Assembly: GCA_963969365.1 (NCBI GenBank)
Contig: OZ017751.1
Location: 2,604,001-2,668,000 of the forward strand
From: Asterochloris sp. CNOR1
Taxonomy: Eukaryota; Chlorophyta; Trebouxiophyceae; Trebouxiales; Trebouxiaceae
Direction: 5' to 3'
Length of the DNA stretch: 64,000 nt
This document shows, one piece after another, positions 24,001 to 36,251 of this stretch. Every line of letters starts with the position of its first letter. The first letter of the stretch is position 1. Position numbers and translations under genes: made by a program. Under the pieces are notes generated by a model that was given only the letters and a program-made list of their open reading frames with translations, was not told where the DNA came from and did no database searches.

Positions 24001-27000
24001 GGCACGCTGCAGCCCAAAGGCAGCACCAGCCCCTAAACCAGGCACGCCCACCTTGACAGAGGGATCCTTGGCAATGACTCCTGTCCCGCTGCAGGGCGCG
24101 TCCAGTAATACCCTGTCGACACTGCGCTCCCCCAGCACGCCCGGCAGCTCGCGCCCGTCATAGTTGCAGACCACTGTGTTGGTGACGCCCATGCGCTGCA
24201 GGTTGCCCTGGATGGACTTGAGGCGCTGCTTGTTGATCTCATTGGCAAAGATCATGCCTGTGTTGCGCAGCAGGGCTGCAACATAGGTCGTCTTGCCGCC
24301 TGCAGCCACGGCAATTACGCAGCATCAAAAATTTGCAGGTGTTTGCCTCCACACAGCATGAGGAGCTGGCTCGTGCCCATGGTGCTGCGTATGGAGGGGT
24401 GCAGACTGAGGCAAGCTCTCATGAACCAGCAACAATGTCCAATGCCTCACGATTTGTTGGCTAAACAAGCGCTAAGATACCTGACCCACAAGAGGCCCGC
24501 CAGACGTTCCAGCCACAGCCAGCCAGCACCTAAGCTTGTGGCAGGCCCAGGTTCCTCTGGGCCTGCTCCGTTGCTCTTACACAGTCCTGCCAGCAGTGCC
24601 TCACCTGGCGCCGCAGCCATGTCGACGATGCGCTCCCCCTCCTGTGGAGCCAGAGCCATCACCGGCAGAAAGGAAGACGCCCCCTGCAGCATGTAGTGCC
24701 CCGCCATGTACTCTGGGGTGGCCCCCACAGGCACACTGGAGTCATAGACCACCAAGCCCACCTGCAACAGGGCAGAGGGATGCAGGGGTGAGCAGCGGCA
24801 CATTGAGGGGCGTGCAGCCAGCGACTAGCAACTGAAAATTATCTCAACACCCCAACCCACCTGCAAAGGGCGCTGCAGGGAACAGAAGATTGCAGGCTGG
24901 GAAGATAGTGCTTGTCACATCAGGAGCGGGGCAGACTGGCTTGAATTCAGGCGCACCTAATGCAGCTTCTCCTGTCTCTAGGGGAACTCTGTGACCAAAG
25001 ATCAGGCACGTCGTTGGTCTTGAGGCCAGGTGTTGTCAGGGTCTGTTCAGCATACTGCTGGCTGCTGAAGCTTTGCAAGAAAGCCTTTGACCAATCTAAA
25101 GCATAAAGATGTTGTCTGCAACACCCTGCAACCATAAGCTGCAAATGACAGAACACACTCCCCTGCCCACCTTGGACCACTTCCCAATGGGCTGCAGGTC
25201 CACCCCCCGATTGATAAGGGCAGCCGCCAGCTCCCGCCGTCGCGTGCGCAGCGTGTTGGCACGCAGCGTGATGGGGCGCTTGAGCTCGTTGGCCTCGATG
25301 CACTCCAGGGCCTCGGGCACGCTGAACATCCCCAGGATGGTCTTGAGCATAAACTCATTGTAGCCATAGTAAGCAGCCAGGTCCTTGGTCAGCTGCAGAG
25401 CAGGCAGGGGCAGGGGTCAGCTGCAGCTGACCCTTCGCACAAACAACTTGTTGGTACACGCAAGCAGCACAGAGGGCTGGGACTGGTGCACAGGCAGAAG
25501 ACGGGCCTGCTGCAGCACAGGCGAAGCAGCCAGCTCATCACCAACAACACGAGACTTTTTGCATGGAGATGTCGATCAGAGAAGTGTGCAGCAAGAAGTG
25601 TTGTGGTCATTGTGGGCAGAGGAAGAGGTCTGTGCAGGACTGGACCGAGGCTGCCTGAGCAAGAGTCTCTGCTCACACGCAGTCCATGCACTGGAAAGGT
25701 CCACTTAGCAGCTTGAGACTCAGGATCTTGGCTGCAGAACAGTGTGAGTTCCGATGCTGGCAAAACGCTTGCAGCAGCTCCTAGAGCGTCTGCGCCCCAC
25801 AGTACTGTTACAATGGCGCATGAGCCAGGGCACTGCTCTGATTCAAGGCCTCAAGTAAAGAGCCTGTGTTGCTGCTTTCCTTGAAGCAGCAGCAGTGTTG
25901 ACCCTATGTTGGCTGACCTGGTCCATGTATTCTGACCTCGGCCGCAGGGGGTGCTTGACTGGCTTGCCTGCAGTCGCCGCATCTGCCTCCATCTTCCGCC
26001 GCTCCTGCAGCAGTTTGGAGAATGAGTTTGCCAGCATGCACCTAGACCAGGTTGCAGGGCAAAGCAACCTGCAGGCAGCAGCAGGACAATCTAATGCCGC
26101 TGCGCCTCCTGATTGCTGGCACATGGCAGACAGATGCCTTAGTGCCAGCAGCTGCTGCACTGTACAGGCCGACTGATCTGGGAAGCTCTTCAAGACAGAC
26201 ACTGCAGGTCCCAGTCGCGCATTGTGCTTGACCCAGGTCAGCACAGGCAGCCAGAGTGGGGAGTTGATGGACATCTATGGCTTTTCAATAAAACAGGCCA
26301 GACTGCTTTAACAACACCAACCCACATCAATGTCCCTCATGCAGAAGTTTGACGTCCCTGGTGCGATCAGGACCAGCTGCTGCAGGCCAGGCAAAACCTG
26401 AAGCTGATGCTGCACACAGCAAGTACACCCAAGACCCTTGGACCGTAGTGTTTCCAGTGGCTAATGCAGTGGGCAAAGTGGTACAAAGTGAGCTGGTGTG
26501 CAATCCCTGGGACACACACACATTGCCTGGGGCAAGCAGTTTCACTGTTGGGCTTCCAGGAGGCAAAAGCCACCTTGAAGTTCTCCAGCAGGGCCTTGAT
26601 GTCCTTGATGCGCTGCTGCACCAGGGCCAGGTCGGGGGGTGCCATGCTGGCTGCCTCCACCTCCTGCCCGCTGGCCAGCAGGTGCCTCTCAGGCTCCTCT
26701 ATGTTGGTGGCCAGGGGGTCCACATGGCGCGCCTCAGCAGCCGCCAGCTGCTCATTGCGCCTCCTGCACCAAAGCACAACAGGGGATTGGCTGCCAGTCT
26801 CAATATCTAGCTGTCTGCATCCCTTTGACAGACTCTGGGAATAGCAGCCTGGGGCTGCTGCCTGTGCATAGCTGCAGCCGCCTGGGGCGCCCAAGACTGC
26901 AATTCTGCATGCAGCCCGACCCACCTCTTCTTGTCCAGCTTGGCTGCCTTCTTCTCAATGGGCAGCATGGGCTCATCGTCAGACTCCCTACCCTCCTCGT

Positions 27001-28533
27001 CAGAGCTGCCCTCCTCTGCATGTGCAAACATGGAGGTGGGACAGGGCTGACTGGAGGTCCCTGAACCCACCCAGCACCCACATTCCAGGCCAGGTACTGC
27101 TGAGTACAGCGTGATGCTCGTGAAACGAGCCTGTGCATGCCAGATTGTGCAAGGCAGCCCCAGCAATCACTGCAGATGCAAGCACGGTCGATGGAGCCAT
27201 TCACGCATGGGCTAGCAGAGCAGCCCTGTGCTTGAGAGATGCCTCTGAAGCAGTGGTTGCTGGCCCCACTGCTGGTGGAGCCTGCCTTGCCAGGCACAGC
27301 AGACCAGTCCTATGCTGATGGCCTGCGTGTGAAGCAGCAAGTTGGCGGATGCAGGCCCTCACCATCGCTCGAGCCTTCCTCCGCACTGCTGCTGTCAATC
27401 TTGGCGCCGGAAGGCAGGGCAGGCTCTGAGCCGCTGTCATCCTCATCGCCGTCCAACAGGCCTGCAGCGCCAGATGTGAGACTAAGCAGCGTGGCGACTA
27501 AGCTGCGCAAACCTAGGCGCCAAGACCTGCTCATAGCCTTCTATGCCACCAGCGCTGCGCATGCCAGAGCAGCCCCCTCAGTTGTGGCGGCAGCAAACAT
27601 GGCAACAACATCGACCGCCCCTGCTGCAATCAACAACTCAGGCAGGCAACAACTATAGTCACGCCCTTTCTGCATGCTGTTACCTCCACAGTGCCTCTAT
27701 CTGCAGTACCTTGCTTCCCGACCCTCTTGGCCCCAGCTGTGCCCAGCCCAGCTGCCCCTGCCCCCTCTGGCTGCTCGTCAGTGTTGTCCATGTCTGAGTC
27801 ACTGGCCCCTGCCAGCCCGACTTCGCTGCCTGACACCTCCTCGTTGTCCAGGGCATCCATGTCACTGCCCAGCTCTGCCATGTCAAATTCATCATCCAGC
27901 GCGCCTGCACTGACAGACAAGCCGTTGCCACCTCATGCGCACAAGGAGGCTAGGTGGCCCGCAGCTGCTGTATTGGATTGCTGCTGCACAACCCCTCCAG
28001 CCTGATCAGGAGGCAGCAGGCACCAAGGATGGTGTGCTGCTGTGCAGGCTGAGAGGCAACACTTCCCTGCAAGAGGCACTGTCACGGGCTCACCGTCATC
28101 GTCGCTGCTGCCGCTGCTGGGATCACCAGCCAGCATGTCCTCCACATCTGGCTCCAAGGACTTAGAGGCTGCCAGGTGCTCCTGCTCCCTGCGAATCTTG
28201 CTGCTGGGCTTCAGCCAGCTTTTGTTATGGTCCGTGAAGCCCTTGCGGCCTGCCTGTGCAATTTGCAGTGTCTGAAGGGTGTCAGGGCTTGCAGATTGTG
28301 CAGCAGATCAGCGGGCAATGAACAGCTGGGCTGACCTTCTGTGTGGGTCTGCCGCCTGCAGCTTTGCTATTGTTTAGCTTGGCTACTTTGACTGCACGGC
28401 CTCCAGCTGAACCATCTGGTCCCCTGCAGTTGTCAGTGCACAGCTCATGCGATTGGGGTCCAGCAGCCGCAGTGAAACATGGGCAGCCCCTGAGGCCTTA
28501 CCTTTTTCTCGATGCTGCTTGCTTGCCTGCCAT
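21001..28533 (-). CDS. NOP2: NOP2/NOL1-type 25S rRNA cytosine-C5 methyltransferase
   Basis: Nucleolar enzyme that methylates a cytosine of large-subunit rRNA and is needed for 60S assembly in known organisms. The start at 28533 gives [15 protein letters not shown]. Exons 28502-28533, 28336-28423 and 28094-28253 join in phase into [18 protein letters not shown], typical of plant NOP2. Acidic Ser/Asp/Glu exons follow (26930-27910). The catalytic half contains [19 protein letters not shown] and [20 protein letters not shown] (about 25170-25395), VDMAAAPG plus [15 protein letters not shown] for S-adenosylmethionine binding (about 24280-24630), [19 protein letters not shown] (about 24060-24120) and [11 protein letters not shown] (about 23600), which supplies the catalytic Cys. 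Exon 22696-22866 joins in phase to one starting at 22023 to give [15 protein letters not shown]. The tail is Lys/Ala-rich and ends at 21001. Divergent from the Nudix gene. Confidence 0.95.
22470..22620. repeat. Degenerate intronic copy of part of the adjacent NOP2 exon
   Basis: This stretch, just downstream of exon 22696-22866 in the sense of the gene, resembles it. The block CTCCAGGCTGGGCT after an AAGCG-containing lead occurs in both, and TTCAGGTTCTGAGCATGG (about 22596) matches CCAGGTTCTGCGCATGAG at the exon end. On the minus strand it still reads HAQNLNGE where the exon reads HAQNLDG. It is read as a decayed tandem exon duplication. Confidence 0.6.
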
Positions 28534-28787
28534 CCTGTGAATCCAGACCTCTGCTGGGGGAGGGGCCCAAGAATCCGAATACTAAATCTACGCTTACTGC
28601 TGAATGCCCATGTCGGCCGGCCAGCACAGGTTTAGCCCTGTGCAGGCCAGATGAGGGAGCTTTGAGACACGCAGCCGTGTGGCGTCATCTGACTGGGTGC
28701 CTCACGACCAGCTCAGTGTGTCCAGTGATGGCCATGCCACCTGAGGGCTGACGCTAGCTGGCTTCTGTCAGTGACTGCAAGCTCAGC
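28534..28787. promoter_or_regulatory. Shared intergenic region between divergent NOP2 and Nudix genes
   Basis: Only 254 bp separate the two start codons, so both promoters and 5' UTRs must lie here. No TATA box or clear repeated operator was seen. The region contains GGCCGGCC (about 28616-28623), a GC palindrome. Confidence 0.5.
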
Positions 28788-31700
28788 ATGCAGCTGCCAG
28801 TTGTGCGCATACGGTCTCCTTCTGTGGTGGCCAATGCTGCCACAAATGCGCGCACACTGAAGCAGAAGCCACTGCACCGCAAGGCAGCGCGTGCCCCAGA
28901 CTTAGCCTTGATGCAGATCACTGGGGGCGGTGAGCAGATTGTGCAGCCCCAAAGAATTCATCTGCTCTGCTACCGCAAGCACTATGCGATCTACTTGCCT
29001 ACAGCGTTATGCTCCGCTGCTGCCCAAGCTGTATGCTGCGCAGTGACTTGATTCAAGGGACTGCCTGCAGCCTGCTGCTATGTCCAGTGTCTGCAGAACT
29101 CCTGCCCCTGCCTGCAGCCTCCTGCGACACGTACACCCGCGCCTTTGAGTGTGCAGAGGGTGTCCTGGGTCAAGCTCTGACGGAGCCCAGTCTGGAGAGG
29201 AGCGACTGGCGGGAGGTCCTCACTGAGTTCAACTTCATGAAGTGAGTCTGCATCTGCAGGGAGCTTGCAGTCTGCTTCACAGTGGGTGTCCTGCCTGAAT
29301 ACGATGCTTTGTCAGTTGCCTGCAGCATCAGCATCTGCTCATCTGGATTGTCTGCAATAGCTTCTGAGATGCCAGCCCGTTACTTGCCAGCAATAGATGA
29401 TGCGCTTCACTGCCTCATGCGCTTTCTGTGGACTGACAGGGTCACAAATTTCTGCAGGGGAAAGCACCTGGACTTGTCAACTACAACCCTGGGGTGCGAT
29501 GCCAGCCCCTTGATGCGCACACACAGCTGTTTGTCCTGCAGACCCTGATTCTTGCATTTCATTGCTTGCCAGCCAAGGCTGGCAGCAAGCACAGACACTA
29601 TAGCAGCCACGAGCCCTGAGCAGCGTGCACTGCTGAGGGGCACCAACCACAATATGTCAGCTCGCTTTCATGCCTATCTGCCTGCATTGTAGCAGTTCTT
29701 GTAGTATTACCTCAGACAAGGAATAGTTGAGAGGCTTCTCGGTCCAGGAGCAGTGCATATCAATGGGCCAGCTGCCTGCATGTGGGGAAGGTCGAGGTGA
29801 GTCAGCTGCTCCTATCTGCAGGTTTGTGACACGGCAGGCGGAGCGCCCAGCCATGCTGGCCTACAGTGGCGCTGGTGTGGTGCTCTACACGTTTGATGAC
29901 GCGACTGATGGCCACATGTGCCTGCTGCTGCTGGAGGAGGTTGGCGTAGGGTCGCACCGCCCATCTAGGCACAGGTGGCGGGATCCACATTTCAAGAATG
30001 GGAATCAGCTCACGCTGTCGCTGCCAGGTGGGCAGCTACCCATCGGAGAACGACAAACAGCTCATGATTTCACTGCCAAGTGGGAGGGCCCTGTGGTTTG
30101 CGGAGATGTGCTGGGCATGCAAGTTGGCAGTTGCCTTTTAGTGTGGTTGCTGCAGAACGGAGGGACCTCAGCTTCACGCTCTGCTGGCACTTGAATCTGC
30201 ATGGTTTTGCACAGAGAGGTGCAGATTGCCCTGAAAGCCAAGAAAGCCTTCAGCCTTGGCACGTTACTGCCAGATTACATGTCAAGACATGCCCGCTGTG
30301 GTGTGCAGGAGGCAAAAGGGAGCCTATGGACCCCACCCCTGAGGCCACAGCTCAACGAGAGCTGCGTGAGGAGTCTGCAGGTTAGCAATGCCACAGCATG
30401 CATCATTGTGGCCTGCACCTGCCATGCCTGCACAGCCATGGCTGCATGATGAGCTCTTGGGGTCTGCGGGCAATGCCGTAATGACCCAAGCATATGCATC
30501 TCCAAGTTGTGACATCACGCAGATCTGATCACATGATGCCTGGAACGGATCTGTTACGATTGCTTTTGTTCCACAATGCAGGCCTTATCTCGCCTGAGAT
30601 CCTGCGAGGCGGCATTGAGGATATGATCTATGTTGGGCTTGGCAACTTCGCTTTTTTCCCCTGCCAAATTGCCTCCATGGTGGGTATGGTGGTGGCATTG
30701 CTTGTGAGACCACAGCAACTGAGCATCCTTGATATCAGCGTCCACGACCTTCTGCTACGCTGACATGAATGTCGATATGCCACATTCTTGCATTGTGCGG
30801 TTGTCATTTCCTACATCTCCACTTCAGAAATGCACAGCCACGCACTGGCCGTGCTCATGAGACCAGGCCAGCACGGCGTTGTGTTGTGACTGACGAGCTC
30901 AAGCGACTTGCCTGGTAGCTCAATCTTCCTTGAGGCACCCCTTTGTCTGACAGCTGTATCTTGCCATGGCCTCTGCCGCATCGCAGTTTCCCTTGCTACC
31001 CTGTCCTTCTTGTTGAGCCCGTTTGCCCTGCTTGCAGGAGGACATCCCGGCCCAGTACTGGGGAGGCCATGTTGGCAGGAGCACTGACACACATGCTCAC
31101 TGGGTGCCTGTTCGAGACCTGCCTATGTGGGTTTGCCAGACCTTTCCTAATATGAGAGCATGACTGCCTGGCGCTGCCGCCAGGGTACTGAATCAAGCGC
31201 AAATTGCTGGCATCTCTAGCCCTGCATGGTATGAATGCCTACATTGGCAAGTCACCAGGATACGCATCACTGTTTCGAGCACTCTGCTGGTGCCACGTCT
31301 TGAGTGCTGAAGTCAAGCTATGAGGTTGACAGCAAGTTCCTGCCACAGCTCGTCATGGTTGTGCTGCTCTTGCTGCTGCAGGCGGCCCATCAGTGCCTTC
31401 CTGGAGCATGCCCTGCAGAAGTGCCCCCTGCTGCCCTGGCTGTACCTGCGCCAGGTGAAGCACGACCGGGAGGTGCAACAAGCCCGCGTGCAGCAAATGG
31501 TGCACCAGGTCTCTGCCAAGCGCAAGGCCGCGGCCGGCAGGGGGAATCCTCCCCCTGCCGCGTCATCAGACCCCAGTTGGGACAGCACCATATCTGCCAT
31601 GAAGGCATCCCATGGCCCACAGAAGGGACCACTGGCAGGGCGCAGCAAAGGCCGGGCTGCTTTTGCCAAAATGGTGACAGCTGCTGCCGTGGACGGCTGG

Positions 31701-32915
31701 CACAGAAGGCGCCAACATTTGCAGTACACTCTCCTGCGTGCGCGCCAGCGCAGCTCTGGGGAGAAGCTGCTGGGCATCGAGCAGCTGTACTCCTCAGACC
31801 TGCCCCCAGCAGCTGGGGACGGGGGCAACAGCAGCCAGGGTTGGCCTGGCAAGCCGGCTGCTTCTGATGATGATGTGCTCAGCAGGGGCCAACCCTCTGG
31901 CTCAGAGGGGCCCAGCGTGCAGGCAACTGGACGTGCTGCTTGCGTGGCAGCACCAGGGAGGGCAGGCAGCAGCAGCCAAGAGGCTGCTGGCAGATCGGCT
32001 GCATTCAGCAACGGCCGCAAGTCTAGCCCAGGAGGGGGGACTCCCTTGCCAGCAGAACCCCCCGCATCTTCAGGGAAAGCGAGCAGCACCAGCCCGGAAG
32101 CTTCCAGGAGACAGGATGCTGCACCTGCTGGTGCTGACCATCGCGGTGGCTGCCAGTCTACTTTGGGAGGCTGGGTCATGCCAGAGGCCCCTCCAGTGGC
32201 ATTCAGACTGGGAGACGGCAGCAGCGTGGAATCTCCCAGCAGACAAGGTGCTGCTGGCGCTGCACACCATGACGGCGGCAAGTCCAGCCTTGGCAAGTGG
32301 GCCATGCTAGCACAGGCCGAGCGCCGCAGCCCAACTGCAGGCGATACTAGGAGTTCCAAGCAGCAGCAGCCTGGAGAGGCAGGAGGCTGGTTGGCCAAAA
32401 CAACACCTGCAAGCCAGCACAAACGGGGTAAAATCAGCCAGCAACCTGCTGTGACCCTAGAAGCAGAAAGCGCTAGCTCCAGAAACTACACTAACAAGCC
32501 TGCTCCTCAGTCAAGCCTAGAGTCTTCTCCTGGGACTGTCGTGTCACTGAGGACTGGCAGAACTGAGGGCCAGGACATCCGACGTGGCTCTCAAAGAGTC
32601 GCACGTCACCTCGCCAGCATGGACTTTTTCAGCATAGATGAGCCTGACCCCTCAGTCTTTGAAGTGGCAACTGCCCCTCGCAGTGTGGCAGAGCCTGCGG
32701 CCCCAAAGCGCTCGTTGGCTAAGGCTGAGCTGTCAAAACGCTCACAGGTCAAGTCTGCGCTGCACAAGCAGGCCAATGAGGGCAAGCAGCAATCAAGTGC
32801 AGATGCCGGGCCTGTCAAGCCAACAACCTCAAAGAGAAGGCGAGGCAGGTCACATCATGCAACACCAACAGATTTGAACAATCATTCTGGCAGGACCATC
32901 AAGGCTTCACATTAG
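28788..32915 (+). CDS. Nudix-domain hydrolase with a roughly 500-residue disordered C-terminal tail
   Basis: Eight exons join in phase throughout: 28788-28929, 29097-29241, 29716-29796, 29822-30027, 30309-30380, 30582-30679, 31038-31126 and 31382-32915, giving about 788 residues. The Nudix fold starts with the strands GAGVVLYTFDD and MCLLLLEEV. The box reads LPGGKREPMDPTPE, then ATAQRELREESAGL, with the REL and EE metal-binding residues present but one extra residue on each side of REL compared with the common spacing. Nudix enzymes cleave nucleoside diphosphates linked to another moiety; the substrate cannot be told here. The final exon starts with a helical, basic segment (ISAFLEHALQKCPLLPWLYL, KRKAAA) and then becomes a Ser/Gly/Pro/Lys-rich low-complexity tail. 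The tail ends with basic clusters such as SKRRRGRSHH, a possible nuclear localisation signal. An N-terminal domain (residues about 48-120) is not recognised. Confidence 0.85.
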
Positions 32916-33165
32916 CCTTGATGGTCTTGGCCCTCTCCTACATCCTTCTACGTTAAGAAATGAATGCATCAGAATGTCAATGAACCAGTGCTGCTCTTAT
33001 GAATAGGAGAGCCATCAGGCATTCCGGAGAGTGCCATCAGATGTGGGGGTAGTGTCACGACAATATAACTTTTGCGACTGAGTTCCATTCAGTGTTGGCG
33101 GGATGAACATGAGCAGCCATGGTTGCTCAATATGCAGTCCTACTGCACCAGCTGTTCCTAGACTG

Positions 33166-34467
33166 TCAGGTCATCCAGGCTGTGAGGGCTACCCTGGCAG
33201 CTGTACTGGGCTGGACTGCATGATCCAGTGCCCCACTCAGAAAGAGCACCAGACGGCCACCCAGCGGCTCAATGTCCGTCTCCTCTGCAGAGCCGTCCAT
33301 GTGTGTGCCAGGAGGCTGCCACAAGCGCAGCATGCCTCCATCCTGCTGTCGCCAGTCTGTTGATGTGTACAGGATGGCAGTCACCTGTACGCAGCACAGA
33401 TTATTGCCCAGCTTTGGCACCGTCATCACAGCAATGCGCATGTGGCTGTTGACCTGAGATTTCTGTGGGGTGCAGGGTAAGTGCAAAAATTTATGGCACA
33501 GGCCCACCTTGCGTTCGGTGCTGGAAGGGTCGTCAGTTGGCAGTGCATCCCTGTGCTTCACATACTGACAGCCACCCTCTTCTTGTGGGTACAGTGCTAG
33601 CTGAAGCTCAGCAGGCTGATTGGAGAGTGCTATGACCTTTCTGAGATCTGCATGCAGAGCCTGCAATAAACACTGAAGCGATGTGCAGCACAAGTGGCAG
33701 GAGACTGCCTCCGAGGCAGCTGCACGCTCTGTTATGCCAGCTCAGCCAGGTACTCACCTCCAGAGCTTGGCAAGCTGCGTCCAGAGCCTGGCTCTGACTG
33801 CGCAACTCCTGTGTGGCCCAGCAGACATAGTCATCACGAGCAGTGTGGTCTGCAGTGAGCAGCAGCAAGCGCATTGAGGGTAGTGCCTGTCACTGAGCAC
33901 CCAGACACACGCTGCCTGGGTGGCAATGCACCGAGCTTCCCCAAAGCCTCAGAGGCACTTACCAACAGCCTTTGCAGCCTGCAGTGCATCCCCCAGCTTC
34001 ACCTCACGGGCAGCTTGCAGTCCACCTGCACGCCAACTGGTTGGTGTGTCGGGCAAGTTACGTGGAGGCGATCTCAGAGCAGGCCCCCTACCTTGCTCAT
34101 GCTGCTGAATTGCATACGATCTTAGCGCTTCCACCTGATCAACTGGAAAGAAGCTGTCATCAATGACAACGCCAGTGGTCTGGAGCTGCAGCATCTGCGC
34201 ATGCGTAACCACCTGAAGCTGAGCATGCTTTGCATCTGGCAGGAACAAGCGCCTGCAGACCTGGAAAGCAGTGCCAGGGCCTCAGCACATGCAGCTGGTC
34301 CTCTGGTGAGAAGAGGGCACAAGGCGTTCCTGCAGAGGAGGCTCCTGCCCATCGAGTATCTGGAGTAGCTCTTCCTCAGATATTTCAGCTATCTCCTCAT
34401 GCTCTTCACCCTCAATGGAGGCCTGGGACCACTCAGAGGAGCTACCTTCCATACTCGGCTCTGCCAT
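33166..34467 (-). CDS. 2-oxoglutarate/Fe(II) dioxygenase, EGLN/PHD-like prolyl 4-hydroxylase
   Basis: Oxygen-dependent hydroxylase of the family that includes animal HIF prolyl hydroxylases and protist PhyA/Skp1 hydroxylases. The start at 34467 opens an acidic N terminus (EGEEHEEIAEISEEELLQIL). Next come TTGVVIDDSFFPVDQVEALR (about 34095-34200), typical of the family N-terminal helix, then RDDYVCWATQELRSQSQAL (about 33770-33840). The core holds the metal-binding HxD as QYVKHRDALP (about 33540). After the intron 33385-33506 it continues VTAILYTSTDWRQQDGGMLR, RLVLFLSGALDHAVQPS with the distal His, and ARVALTAWMT with the Arg expected to bind 2-oxoglutarate. Stop at 33166-33168. Length and gaps are close to the minimal EGLN catalytic domain. 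The substrate is unknown. It is convergent with the Nudix gene and divergent from the ELIP gene. Confidence 0.88.
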
Positions 34468-34780
34468 GAAATGCAGGTCTCATGCAGCACGAAAGAAAGC
34501 GGAAGCAGAATGTTGCTTTGCTGAGACTGCAAGTGTAGGCAGCAATGCGTTCCTGACAGGTCAGTGTGCCAGACATGTATCATCTGGCACACATAGTGCT
34601 CAGGAGTGGGGCATCTTTCTTTCCATGCTGCAGAAGACGTGGCCAGCTTGTTGCCCCAGCCACACAATTCTTCCTTCCTGCAATTTGCTACATTCGCAGT
34701 CTCGTTCAGCAACCTCCCTTGCTACACAGCCTGATCTCGCTTCTCTTCATACCCAGCGGCCCCATTAAGCCTCTCCCGCA
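34468..34780. promoter_or_regulatory. Shared intergenic region between prolyl hydroxylase and ELIP genes
   Basis: This is 313 bp between two divergent start codons, holding both promoters and 5' UTRs. No individual element could be assigned with confidence. A light- or stress-responsive element is expected for the ELIP side but was not seen. Confidence 0.45.
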
Positions 34781-36251
34781 ATGCAGACCTCGATGATAAG
34801 CAGCAGCCGCTGCCTGAATGGCCGTGGCATCCAGATGCGGTGCCTTTCTGCCCCCAAGACCTGCAGGAGCAGGCACTCCCTGACAGGTGGGAGTTTGCAC
34901 CACAGTGACAAGGCTAAGCACTGATGGACCACTTTGAGCATCCTGCTGGTCTGGACTGTCTGGACTATCTGGGCTGATGTGGTTGTACCGCCTTAGGAAG
35001 GATGTCTGTCTTGACGAACCACGCATGCTGGCGTGTGTGGCTGCTGGGCATCACCTGATGGCTGCATCACCTGATGGCTGGCTGCCTTTCCTGCAGTGCG
35101 CGCAGCTGAGCGGGAGCCTCTCAATGAGGGAACAGAGCAGTCAAAAAGTGTAAGTGCGACAGCACAGGCTGCATCATCATGTCTGTCTTGAGCAAAGTGT
35201 GACAGCCCGGCACCTGTTCTGCAGGTCCCCAACCCTCAGGTGGACCAGTCAAAGACCAAGAACATTGAGGCGGGCAACATCAGCAACCAAAATGGTGAGC
35301 CCATGGCTGAGAGGGTGCCCAATACAAATATGAAAATGTGCATTTGCAGTTTTGTTGACCTCGGAGCCCTTTGCTGATGACTCGTGCTGCCTGCAGCTGA
35401 GAAGAGGGCTGACATTGGCGCCACGCGAGCTCCCACATTCACAGAGGCACAGGCGTTTGATGGGCCAGGTGAGGGCGCAGTTCGCACTGAGGGGTGGTGC
35501 ATGCTTGTTCACAATTCCCCCTACAGGCACTCACCGGTTCGTTGTCCCCGCTGCAGCACCTGAGACCATCAATGGGCGCCTTGCGGTGAGCACTGCAAGC
35601 AGCTGCTCTTGCTTTAGAGGCCCTTGTGTACAGCCAGCTGAAAGCGAGCTTCCTGAGGAAGGACTCAGCCGCATGTGCCTCTCTGCAGATGCTGGGCATT
35701 ACCTCTGCCCTAGCTGCTGAGTTTGCCACGGGCGTCGGCCTCAAGGAGCAGTGGCTCATCGCCCCAACACCCATCTTCATCAGTTTTGCCGTGGTCGCAA
35801 TTGCCACCTACATCCCCATCTTCAAGGTCAGCAGCACATCTGAACCTGTGCTGGCCAGGTGCTGGCCAGGTGCAGCAAGTCTGTGCAAGCCGTGCACGAG
35901 GTTGTGACGAGTAGTCAAGTCCTGCTGATCAAGCAGGAAGCTTGGGTGCTGTCTGTCTGCAGGGTTTCACCAGGAAGGAGCCTTTTGAGAACGGCGTTTT
36001 CACGGCCAAGGCCGAGGTGAGCCTGCAGCTTCAGACTTCTGCACGACAAGCAGACAGACAGAGTGGCATGTTCTGCTGGCATGACAGCCTTGCTGCGTTT
36101 CAGACAAGCCTATAACACGACACAGATTTGTTGCTGACACCATGCTTTGCTGCAGAACTGGAATGGCCGTGTTGCAATGGTGGGCTGGACAATCCTGATT
36201 GTCCAGGAGGCGCTCACTGGCAAAAGCATCCCTGCCTTCTGGGGCTTCTAG
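34781..36251 (+). CDS. Early light-induced (ELIP-type) three-helix chlorophyll-binding protein
   Basis: Thylakoid photoprotective protein of the extended light-harvesting family. All eight exons join in phase: 34781-34886, 35106-35149, 35225-35294, 35397-35468, 35527-35585, 35689-35826, 35963-36016 and 36156-36251, giving 212 residues. The N terminus (MQTSMISSSRCLNGRGIQMR) is a Ser/Arg-rich chloroplast transit peptide. The mature part has helix 1 as ETINGRLAMLGITSALAAE, a second hydrophobic helix PIFISFAVVAIATYIPIFK and helix 3 as NWNGRVAMVGWTILIVQEAL. The E-x-x-N-G-R signatures of helices 1 and 3 are the chlorophyll- and salt-bridge-forming residues of the family. The protein ends GKSIPAFWGF. 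Length matches ELIPs (about 190-220). In the family, expression is induced by high light and stress; nothing in the promoter was identified to show it here. Confidence 0.93.
35048..35079. repeat. 16-bp perfect tandem duplication
   Basis: GCATCACCTGATGGCT occurs twice in a row (35048-35063 and 35064-35079), just upstream of the acceptor of ELIP exon 2. It contains the near-palindrome ATCACCTGAT. Confidence 0.9.

Noticed and set aside
31313-32422. 369-codon minus-strand open frame
   Set aside because: It is the antisense shadow of the Ser/Gly/Pro-rich last exon of the Nudix gene; such biased composition opens long frames on the opposite strand.
31382-32915. The long plus-strand open frame as a separate gene starting at an ATG near 31320
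   Set aside because: The exon ending at 31126 joins at 31382 in exact phase with good donor and acceptor, so it is the Nudix gene's last exon. The ATG at 31320 lies in the intron.
33385-33506. An extra prolyl hydroxylase exon at about 33421-33465 followed by a 36-nt in-frame intron or exitron
   Set aside because: Skipping the whole stretch 33385-33506 as one intron joins TERK directly to VTAILYTSTDW, which fits the family without an insertion. The short exon is not needed.
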